A DNA stretch of 10,173 bases from an uncultured Eubacteriales bacterium (lineage in GTDB: Bacteria > Bacillota > Clostridia > Christensenellales > Aristaeellaceae). The translations under genes were made by a program, and so were the position numbers. Positions within the stretch are counted from its first letter, which is position 1; every line of letters starts with the position of its first letter. Below, piece after piece: positions 1 to 5,176 of this stretch. The stretch lies in NCBI GenBank assembly GCA_900553295.1, contig USCR01000090.1:1-10173 (forward strand), given 5' to 3'. The notes beneath the pieces are model-generated. The model ran no database searches, was not told the DNA's origin, and saw only the letters and a list, made by a program, of their open reading frames with translations.

Positions 1-3
1 TTT

Positions 4-32
4 AGTATAAACGTTTACATATTTTCCATCAA
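4..32 (-). promoter_or_regulatory. Sigma-A-type promoter reading out of the left edge
   Basis: On the minus strand there is a TTGATG -35 (27-32), a 17-base spacer and a TATACT -10 (4-9). The spacing is ideal and both boxes are close to consensus. Transcription would run left, out of the window, so the gene it serves is not visible. The promoter lies just downstream of the stop of the THEP1-like gene, so that neighbour probably belongs to a separate unit. A near-perfect palindrome overlaps the -10 and spacer, which suggests repression. Confidence 0.6.
6..19 (-). promoter_or_regulatory. LacI/CcpA-type operator (cre-like palindrome)
   Basis: The minus strand reads TGTAAACGTTTATA, a 14-base palindrome with one mismatched pair around a central CG. 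This is the layout bound by LacI/GalR-family regulators, including CcpA; it differs from the cre consensus TGWAARCGYTWNCW at one position. It covers most of the -10 and part of the spacer of the outward promoter, where a bound protein would block RNA polymerase. Which regulator binds cannot be told: it may be CcpA or a local LacI-family repressor encoded off the window. Confidence 0.55.
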
Positions 33-81
33 GCATTTTTTGCAAAAAACTTTTTCTTTCCCGTTTCTTCCCAGGGGAGCG

Positions 82-600
82 TTACAGCCGCAGGGTAATC
101 TCCTCCACCAGCTGGGCAAACAGCGCCTCCTGGTCTGCTCCGTCCCAGTGCAGGGCCAGGGGGGACATGCCCTCCAGCAGCGCTGTCAGCCTGGGGGCCA
201 GGGCTTCATCGGCCAGGGCCAGCACGGGGCTTTCCCCCTGGAAGCAGTCCCACAGGGTCCGGGCAAAGGCGGGGCAATCCAGGGCCGCCTCCGTCAGGCG
301 GTCCAGCAGAATGGGCGCGTGGCGGGGGATGCACCGGCGCAGGGTGGGCGCGGCCAGCTCCTCCCACACTTCGGGGATGGAAACGGTGCGCTGCCGCCCC
401 AGGCGCAGGGTGCAGGGCACGTCGTTTTCCATGGGGTCCTGGGCGCCTAGGAAGTGCAGCAGCTCCCCCCGGGTTTGGCCCGCCAGGGCGTAGGGCAGCA
501 TGCGAAAGCCCACCGCCCGCAGGGGCAGGGCACGGATCACGCTTTGCGCCAGGACCGACGCCTTTGCGCCATGGGTGCTGAACAGCAGCAGTTGTTGCAT
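82..600 (-). CDS. THEP1-like nucleoside-triphosphatase homologue with degenerate P-loop
   Basis: 172 residues, a normal length for the THEP1 (NTPase_1) family, whose active members hydrolyse NTPs with a Walker A loop and a DELG-type Walker B. The family pattern is visible: an N-terminal beta strand and loop (residues 3-16), a GFRMLPY segment (31-37) where family members read GF.T, and a strand ILLD (97-100) followed by a helix around PAF (110-112) and a PVLAL strand (125-129). The loop, however, reads STHGAKAS (8-15), so the expected lysine position is alanine. The Walker B keeps D100 but the catalytic Glu is R101. ATP hydrolysis is therefore doubtful; it may be a non-catalytic or nucleotide-binding relative. 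The start at 600 was chosen because GGGAG lies 9 bases upstream and the family similarity begins there; longer in-frame starts would run through the promoter at 650-677. It is divergent from the Myb-like gene. Family assignment is moderate, made from sequence pattern alone. Confidence 0.62.
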   Translation of the reverse strand: MQQLLLFSTHGAKASVLAQSVIRALPLRAVGFRMLPYALAGQTRGELLHFLGAQDPMENDVPCTLRLGRQRTVSIPEVWEELAAPTLRRCIPRHAPILLDRLTEAALDCPAFARTLWDCFQGESPVLALADEALAPRLTALLEGMSPLALHWDGADQEALFAQLVEEITLRL

Positions 601-649
601 TGCGGCACGCTCCCTTCCGTGGTTGGCTGGAAAAAGGGGCTCTGTCTTT

Positions 650-677
650 ATTATAGCATAGATTTTCCCCTTGGCAA
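650..677 (-). promoter_or_regulatory. Sigma-A promoter of the THEP1-like gene
   Basis: Minus strand: TTGCCA (672-677), 16-base spacer, TATAAT (650-655) preceded by TGC, giving an extended -10. The likely transcription start is near 643, about 40 bases before the start codon at 600, leaving room for the GGGAG ribosome site. This argues against the longer in-frame start at 747. Confidence 0.75.
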
Positions 678-693
678 GCCGGGCTGTCCCAGG

Positions 694-714
694 CAGGGGG
701 GCATTTTTCCCCTG
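694..714. repeat. Small inverted repeat between divergent promoters
   Basis: CAGGGG (694-699) and CCCCTG (709-714) form a perfect 6-base inverted repeat with a 9-base spacer. It sits between the -35 of the THEP1-like gene (672-677) and the sigma-G-like element of the Myb-like gene (724-753). It could be an operator or a weak hairpin; a 6-base match in GC-rich DNA may also be chance. Confidence 0.3.
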
Positions 715-723
715 TGAACGCCT

Positions 724-753
724 GCATAAGCGGTTGTGATGCCGCACATACTA
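724..753 (+). promoter_or_regulatory. Candidate forespore sigma-G (SigG) promoter
   Basis: GCATA (724-728) and CATACTA (747-753) separated by 18 bases match the Bacillus sigma-G consensus boxes GHATR and CATNHTA. The element ends about 40 bases before the start codon at 793, a correct position for a promoter, and no convincing sigma-A promoter was seen here. The downstream gene resembles RsfA, a forespore regulator in Bacillus subtilis, so a forespore promoter would make sense. Short degenerate boxes can arise by chance, and the consensus is recalled rather than scored. Confidence 0.42.
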
Positions 754-792
754 GCTTTGACCAACAGACTTGCAATAAAGGGGTTGAAGCGT

Positions 793-1608
793 ATGGAAAA
801 GACGATGCAGGGGCGCGCCCGCGCCGGATGGCAGGACAAGGAAACGGAGCGCCTGTTTCAGGCGGTGGATCAGGCGGCCCGGGAGGGGCAGCCCCTGCGC
901 CATGTATTTGAGTCCCTCAGCGGCGAGCTGGGCCGCAAGCCCAACAGCATCCGCAATTATTATTACGCGCGTCTGCGTCAGCATCCCGAGAGTTCCGTGC
1001 AGCGGGCGGCGCCCTTTCAGACCTTTACCCAGGAGGAGGTGCGCGCCCTGCTGCGCCAGGTACTCATGGCCCGGGGCCAGGGCAAGTCCGTGCGCTCCTG
1101 CGTGATGGACATGGCCCAGGGGGACCACAGCCGCATGCTGCGCTATCAGAACAAGTACCGCATGGTGCTGCGCCGCTGCCCCAGCCTGGTGGAGGAGGTT
1201 TCCCAGGAGCTGCGGGCGGAGGGCCTGCCCTGCCCGGAGCTGGAGGATCACCAGGAGGAGCTGATCCAGCCCGATAACGTGGCCATGGCCAATCTCCTGG
1301 CCGAGCCCGCGGTGCACGCCATGCTGGAGGGGCTCAAGGAGCTGCTGCGCCGGGCCTCCCGGGAAACGGAAGCCCCCGCGCTTCAGCGCCAGGTGGACCG
1401 CATGGCCGTGCAGCAGGATCTCCGCCGCCTTTCCTGGGAGCGGGACTTTGACGACTGCGCCGCCCATCTCCAGCGCATGATGACCCTCCTGCGGGATTTC
1501 CTGGCCCTGCCCCGGGAGTCCCAGCAGCTGCAGCTGGACACCTTCCGGGACGCGGGCATTGAGGAGATCAGCCAGGCGGAGAATTTTCTCAGCCGCCAGC
1601 GGGGCTAA
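793..1608 (+). CDS. Myb/SANT-like DNA-binding protein, RsfA-like
   Basis: 271 residues, predicted cytoplasmic. Residues about 12-64 form a Myb/SANT-like helical unit: GW at 12-13, E19, L21, then GRKPNSIRNYYYARL (47-61) as the probable recognition helix with basic and aromatic residues. Residues about 76-130 repeat the pattern (FTQEE, R-L-L, G-K-S-V-R, YQNKYRMVLRRCP), apparently a second, diverged copy. The C-terminal half (about 135-271) is helical and charged with coiled-coil-like stretches and could mediate oligomerisation. RsfA-type proteins of Bacillus carry such a domain and adjust forespore gene expression; the same role here is inference. The start at 793 is preferred over in-frame starts at 736 and nearby because AAAGGGG lies 9 bases upstream and the Myb-like region follows at once. 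The gene ends at a strong terminator and is a single-gene unit. Domain call good, function tentative. Confidence 0.72.
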   Translation: MEKTMQGRARAGWQDKETERLFQAVDQAAREGQPLRHVFESLSGELGRKPNSIRNYYYARLRQHPESSVQRAAPFQTFTQEEVRALLRQVLMARGQGKSVRSCVMDMAQGDHSRMLRYQNKYRMVLRRCPSLVEEVSQELRAEGLPCPELEDHQEELIQPDNVAMANLLAEPAVHAMLEGLKELLRRASRETEAPALQRQVDRMAVQQDLRRLSWERDFDDCAAHLQRMMTLLRDFLALPRESQQLQLDTFRDAGIEEISQAENFLSRQRG

Positions 1609-1617
1609 AAAGGGAAA

Positions 1618-1657
1618 AAAAGGAAGCGTAGCCGGAACGGCCGGTACGCTTCCTTTT
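1618..1657. terminator. Bidirectional intrinsic terminator
   Basis: A 13-base perfect stem (1618-1630 pairs with 1645-1657) is extended inside by CCGG/CCGG pairing (1632-1635 with 1641-1644). The top strand ends in TTTT and the bottom strand continues into TTTTTTT (1614-1620 read on minus). It lies between the convergent Myb-like gene (stop 1608) and yajC (stop 1682), and can serve both. Confidence 0.9.
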
Positions 1658-1681
1658 GTCATGCACGGAAGGGGATGAAAC

Positions 1682-2086
1682 TCAGTTCAGCGCCTCCGCA
1701 TCGTTTTCGATGCTGATCTCTTCCACGCTGCGGATGGCCCAGCGGGCAACCACCATTTGCAGGTTATCCTTGCCCACGGCCAGGGTGATGGTATCGTCAC
1801 GGATACCGGTGATGGTGCCGTAAATGCCCCCGATGGTGCAGATGCGGTCGGTCACCTTCAGGTTGTTGAGCATATCCTTGACCTGCTTGTCCTTCTTGCG
1901 CTGGGGACGGATCAGGAAGAAATAGAACACCACAAAAATGAGCACCATGGGCAGCAGCATGCTGATGAGGCTGGCCACCGGGCTGATTTCGGCGACGGCG
2001 GCATCCGCGGTGGCGGTGGTGCCGGCAGCGCCGGTGGTCTCAGCGATGGCGCGGCTGACGCCAAAGAACAAAGACATCCAATCCAT
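1682..2086 (-). CDS. yajC: Preprotein translocase subunit YajC
   Basis: 134 residues. YajC is a single-span membrane protein that associates with SecDF and SecYEG during Sec-dependent export and is usually not essential. A hydrophobic helix at about 38-58 is followed by the family hallmark FLIRPQRKKDKQ (57-68), then DMLNNLKVTDRICTIGGIYG (71-90) and a cytosolic beta-rich domain; these make the family call secure. The N-terminal 37 residues before the helix are longer than in many YajC proteins and rich in Ala and Thr. The start at 2086 was chosen because AAAGGAG (2095-2101) lies 8 bases upstream; the longer in-frame reading to 2668 is antisense or noise within the DUF975 gene. The usual partners secD, secF and tgt are not adjacent. 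It has its own promoter at 2120-2148 and ends at the bidirectional terminator. Confidence 0.93.
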   Translation of the reverse strand: MDWMSLFFGVSRAIAETTGAAGTTATADAAVAEISPVASLISMLLPMVLIFVVFYFFLIRPQRKKDKQVKDMLNNLKVTDRICTIGGIYGTITGIRDDTITLAVGKDNLQMVVARWAIRSVEEISIENDAEALN

Positions 2087-2119
2087 GCAAAAAACTCCTT
2101 TCAGAATGGGTCGTTGCCT

Positions 2120-2148
2120 ATTATAGCAAAATTCTGGATACATCACAA
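2120..2148 (-). promoter_or_regulatory. Sigma-A promoter of yajC
   Basis: Minus strand: TTGTGA (2143-2148), 17-base spacer, TATAAT (2120-2125) preceded by TGC (extended -10). The likely transcription start is near 2113, leaving about 27 bases of leader with the AAAGGAG site. It shows yajC can be transcribed independently of the DUF975 gene upstream, though read-through is possible because no clear terminator lies between 2149 and 2190. Confidence 0.8.
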
Positions 2149-2190
2149 GCCTTTTAGGAAAATTCCGGCTTTTTGCGGCTCCCCCCGGGA

Positions 2191-3105
2191 TTACACCACC
2201 GTGCCGTTCTCCCCGGCCTCCCGGATGGGGTCCGCGCCCGTGCCCCAGGCCAGATAAAAGGCGCACAGGCTGCAATTCATGTATACGCTCAGGGCCAGGT
2301 TCAGCCCCAGGTAAAGCACCTGGCACAGCACGTTCCCCAGCATGAACAGCGCCATGTTGGACACCAGGGAGATCAGGATGGACCAGCCCAGGAAGGACAG
2401 CTGCATGAGGAACAGGTTCAGCTTCTGGTGGGACATGCTGGCAATGCTGGCCTTCACGCAGGCGCGGCAGCTCCAGTCCGGGTGATCCGCCAGGAAAAAC
2501 ATGCTCAGGGCATAGCGGAAATAGGCGATCACCGCCGGAATAATCGTGGCCGCATAGCTGACGATGGTCAGCGTGACCATCCAGCTGAGTCCATGGCGGC
2601 TGACGCTGTCCACGGTCATGGCCAGGTAGGTGATGATTCCCATGCAGCACAGCCCGGGCACCGCCCACAGCAGCATCTTGACCAGCGTCAGCAGCTCCAC
2701 CCCCAGGCCCTTCAGGCCGGTTTTCACCCGGGAGAACACCGCCGTCCAGCTCTGGTCCTTCCGCCCATGGAGCAGCTCCAGAAAGAAGTGGATCAGCCCC
2801 AGGGTAAACATGGGCGTCACCAGAAAGGACAGCACGCTGAGCACGTTGGACAGCAGCCGCGCGGAACCCAGCTGGCCCTCCACCAGGCGCAGCAGGTACT
2901 GGGGATCTGCCAGCAGTTCGGGATTGCCGTATTGCAGCACCGTCAGCAGCTGCTGTTGCAGCCCGCCCCCCTGCACCAGGGAGGCAATCTGCGCAAGCCA
3001 GCTGGGCAGGGACGCCACCAGCATCACCACCAGGGCGGTCTGCCAGTGTCCCGCCAGCGCCTGCCGGGCCTTCAGCCGCAGGATAAAGTTATTTTTTTCC
3101 ATCAT
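2191..3105 (-). CDS. DUF975 family integral membrane protein
   Basis: 304 residues with about six predicted membrane segments (roughly 22-40, 86-110, 136-160, 174-198, 232-255, 258-285). Family features are the N-terminal LKARQAL.GHW (11-21), the segment AYFRYALSMFFLADHPD (194-210), and LMQLSFLGW (233-241), which follows the S-Q-K-L helix as in other DUF975 proteins. The molecular function of the family is not known to me; members are common in Clostridia. The start at 3105 (first of two adjacent ATGs) overlaps the upstream TGA in an ATGA junction and has AAGGAGG (3116-3122) 10 bases upstream, lying inside the preceding gene. This indicates translational coupling with the DUF3267 gene. The protein may be a partner or substrate of that putative protease (inference). 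Confidence 0.85.
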   Translation of the reverse strand: MMEKNNFILRLKARQALAGHWQTALVVMLVASLPSWLAQIASLVQGGGLQQQLLTVLQYGNPELLADPQYLLRLVEGQLGSARLLSNVLSVLSFLVTPMFTLGLIHFFLELLHGRKDQSWTAVFSRVKTGLKGLGVELLTLVKMLLWAVPGLCCMGIITYLAMTVDSVSRHGLSWMVTLTIVSYAATIIPAVIAYFRYALSMFFLADHPDWSCRACVKASIASMSHQKLNLFLMQLSFLGWSILISLVSNMALFMLGNVLCQVLYLGLNLALSVYMNCSLCAFYLAWGTGADPIREAGENGTVV

Positions 3106-3680
3106 GGATGATTTTCCTCCTTCACATAAAAGCGCATGGCCACCCCGGTGTCGTTGCACAGGGTTTCATCGGGCAGGCTGCGCAGCGCGTGGGCCACGTA
3201 GTAATCCCCCGCCGCGCCGCCCAGGTTGATGGACTGCACAAAACAGATGGCCGGGAACCAGGCCGGCAGCGTCAATCCCAATGCCAGCAATACCACGCCC
3301 CACACAACCACCGGGCTCAGGGCAATGACCAGGTAGCTGCGCTTGTCAAAGTACGCGTCCTTCAGCCCTGTCCAGATGTAGCCGCCGCCAAAGCCAAAAT
3401 GCGGCCAGCGCCGGACATAGGCCCAGATGCACACCCCATGCACCGCCTCGTGCAGCAGCATATAGGCCAGCGTGCCCAGCAGGGCCGCAACGGCCTGCGC
3501 GCCCCATCCCGCCAGGGGGAATGCCCAGGGCCAGAGCAGATAGATCACCAGGCCCAGCGCCAGCACGCCCACGGTCAACCCCGCGCAGAGCTTGTTCACC
3601 CGCAGAAAGGTTTGCCTGTCATGGAGCAGGTCAATTTCCCGGGCCATCTTCCAGCCCTCGGGCAGGCCGATAACGTTCAT
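3102..3680 (-). CDS. DUF3267 putative membrane zincin metalloprotease
   Basis: 192 residues. An HExxH motif, HEAVH (77-81), sits in a hydrophobic helix (about 66-86), as expected for zinc metalloproteases embedded in the membrane; E78 would be the catalytic base. A downstream NLGGAAGDYY segment (152-161) places D159 where DUF3267 and site-2-protease-like enzymes carry the third zinc ligand. About four hydrophobic segments are visible (32-50, 62-84, 115-135, 137-153). The N-terminus (1-28) and C-terminus (165-192) are polar. The start at 3680 is set by AAAGGAGG (3690-3697) 9 bases upstream. It is the first gene of an operon with the DUF975 gene, overlapping it by 4 bases, and has its own promoter. 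Protease activity and substrate are inferred; no family member's substrate is known to me. Confidence 0.82.
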   Translation of the reverse strand: MNVIGLPEGWKMAREIDLLHDRQTFLRVNKLCAGLTVGVLALGLVIYLLWPWAFPLAGWGAQAVAALLGTLAYMLLHEAVHGVCIWAYVRRWPHFGFGGGYIWTGLKDAYFDKRSYLVIALSPVVVWGVVLLALGLTLPAWFPAICFVQSINLGGAAGDYYVAHALRSLPDETLCNDTGVAMRFYVKEENHP

Positions 3681-3716
3681 CCGGCGGCGCCTCCTTTGGG
3701 GAATTGTTCAGGATGC

Positions 3717-3745
3717 ATGATACCATATTTCCCCCGGGAAGGCAA
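3717..3745 (-). promoter_or_regulatory. Sigma-A promoter of the DUF3267-DUF975 operon
   Basis: Minus strand: TTGCCT (3740-3745), 17-base spacer, TATCAT (3717-3722) preceded by TGG (extended -10). The start of transcription would be near 3710, about 30 bases before the start codon, with AAAGGAGG in between. It lies just downstream of the YibEF terminator, so the operon is independent of YibEF. Confidence 0.72.
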
Positions 3746-3765
3746 CGACAGGCGCGCCATTTGGG

Positions 3766-3796
3766 CAAAAGAAAAACGGGGCCGCCCGGCCCCGTT
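3766..3796 (-). terminator. Intrinsic terminator of the YibE/YibF gene
   Basis: A perfect 9-base stem (3775-3783 with 3788-3796, AACGGGGCC type) closes a 4-base loop and is followed on the minus strand by TTTTTCTTTTG (3766-3776). It is a textbook terminator 20 bases after the stop of the YibEF gene at 3817. Confidence 0.9.
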
Positions 3797-3816
3797 GCGG
3801 CGCCGGAAACGGCCCC

Positions 3817-4977
3817 TCAGCCCTGCGCCGCTTCCCGGCAGGCGCGCACGCCCCGGCGGCGGGTATAGAGCAAGCTGGAGGTAATGGCGGTGAAGGGCGC
3901 CACCGTTACCAGCCCGAAGGAGCCCACCAGGGTGGTGAGCACTTCGCTGGCCACATACTTGAGATTGGCGATGTCCACCAGGGGCGTGCCCTGGCCCGCA
4001 AAGTACATGAGCATGGACAGGTAGCTGCCGGAGTAGGCCAGCATCAGCGTGGTGGTCATGGTGCCGATGACGCTGCGGCCCACGGAAAAGCCGCTGAGGA
4101 GCAGCTCCCGCCGGGTGATGTCCGGCTTGTGGAGAATCAGCTCCTCGCTGGCGGAGGCGATGTCCATGCTCAGGTCCATCAGCGCCCCGGAATTGGCAAT
4201 GAACACCATGGCAAAGAACAGCGAGCGGATATCCAGGCTCATGGTGCTCTGGGCGATGAGCGGCACCACATAGGGCAGGCTGCCCCCGTCCAGCTTCAGC
4301 AGGTTGCCGAACACCACCGCCAGCACGCAGGTGAGGGCCGTGCCCTGGAGGGAGCCCAGCATGGCCACCAGCGCCTTGCGGGTGAAGCCCGCCACCAGCA
4401 GGTCAATCATGGCGGTGAGCACCACCACCAGCAGCAGCGCCATCCAGATGGGGGCATAGCCCGCCAGCATCAGGGGGATGAGCACCTTCCACACCAGCAT
4501 CACGCTGAGCACCAGGGAGATCAGCGCCCCGCAACCGGACACGCCCCCGAACAAAATCAGCAGCAGCCCGAACAGCCCGAAGAGCAGCCCCTCGGTATCC
4601 AGGCGGTAGTGGTCGATCATGGTTACGCGGAATTCCCCGCTCTCCGTGGGCTGGATCATGGCCAGCGCCCGGTCTCCGGGGGCGAAGAGCTTGTCCTTGT
4701 CCAGGGCGGCGTTTTGCAGGTTGTTGGCGGTGACCTCCAGGCCCTTGTATTCGCCCTCCAGGACGCGGACCACGCAGGTCTGCGCCCCGGCGTTCACAAT
4801 GCCCAGGGGTTCCAGGCCGTCGTTGTTCACCGACAGCACCTCCACCTGCACCCGGGGGATGGCCGCGTAATCCCCCGCGTAGGGGTTGGGCAAAAAGCAC
4901 AGCGCGCCGCAGAGCAGCAGCGTCACCAGGCAGAAAATCCAATCGCGTTTCTTCCCGCGAAAAATGGCACGGAGCAT
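3817..4977 (-). CDS. YibE/YibF fusion family membrane protein
   Basis: 386 residues. Residues 12-30 form an N-terminal membrane segment, followed by an extracytoplasmic beta-rich region (about 40-125, YibE-like, with VLEGEYKGLEVTANN at 72-86). Then come about seven membrane helices (about 130-225, 236-262, 300-325, 345-370) of the YibF type. Conserved-looking parts are GALMDLSMDIASASEEL (264-280), GFSVGRSVIGTMTTTLMLAY (296-315) and GSFGLVTVAPFTAITSSLL (352-370). Firmicute members commonly carry both halves in one chain or two adjacent genes; function is unknown, although transport has been suggested. The start at 4977 is supported by AAGGA 6 bases upstream and by the signal-anchor beginning there; the in-frame extension to 5166 is proline- and arginine-rich noise. 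A strong terminator follows. It lies 199 bases downstream of the alkaline phosphatase gene on the same strand and may share its transcript. Confidence 0.88.
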   Translation of the reverse strand: MLRAIFRGKKRDWIFCLVTLLLCGALCFLPNPYAGDYAAIPRVQVEVLSVNNDGLEPLGIVNAGAQTCVVRVLEGEYKGLEVTANNLQNAALDKDKLFAPGDRALAMIQPTESGEFRVTMIDHYRLDTEGLLFGLFGLLLILFGGVSGCGALISLVLSVMLVWKVLIPLMLAGYAPIWMALLLVVVLTAMIDLLVAGFTRKALVAMLGSLQGTALTCVLAVVFGNLLKLDGGSLPYVVPLIAQSTMSLDIRSLFFAMVFIANSGALMDLSMDIASASEELILHKPDITRRELLLSGFSVGRSVIGTMTTTLMLAYSGSYLSMLMYFAGQGTPLVDIANLKYVASEVLTTLVGSFGLVTVAPFTAITSSLLYTRRRGVRACREAAQG

Positions 4978-5176
4978 GCGGTTTCCTTCTCCTCTCTTTG
5001 CACAAAGGGAGACAGCTCGCAGGGCGAACTGCCTCCCGAAAAAGTGCGTTTCCTTCGCAACACGCCGGCAAACCCTTGCCCGTTTGGGGGATGAGGCTGC
5101 GACTCCCCGCTGCCGTGGCGGAGGGGCCGCAGCCCTGCCGCGGGCCGGGACCTTGCCGGGGGTCAACGTTCCGGGG
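4978..5176 (-). other. GC-rich leader between phosphatase and YibEF genes
   Basis: This 199-base gap has no recognisable gene and no clear sigma-A promoter. Read on the minus strand it contains GC-rich inverted repeats (for example around 5124-5145) and one short hairpin, TGCG-AAGGAAA-CGCA followed by CTTTTT (about 5039-5058), that could be a weak terminator or attenuator. I compared it by eye with common riboswitch consensus boxes and found no match. Either read-through from the phosphatase gene or an atypical promoter drives YibEF. Confidence 0.3.

Noticed and set aside
2087..2668. In-frame N-terminal extension of yajC up to 2668
   Set aside because: It would cross the yajC promoter and run inside the DUF975 gene in another frame. 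The AAAGGAG site at 2095-2101 fixes the start at 2086.
4978..5166. In-frame extension of the YibEF protein
   Set aside because: The added residues are Arg/Pro/Ala-rich noise before a clear signal-anchor, and a good ribosome site precedes the ATG at 4977.
4978..5176. Riboswitch in the leader of the YibEF gene
   Set aside because: Some boxes (CGGGGAG, GCCACGGCAG) superficially recall yybP-ykoY or cobalamin elements, but the order and flanking conserved bases do not fit either consensus.
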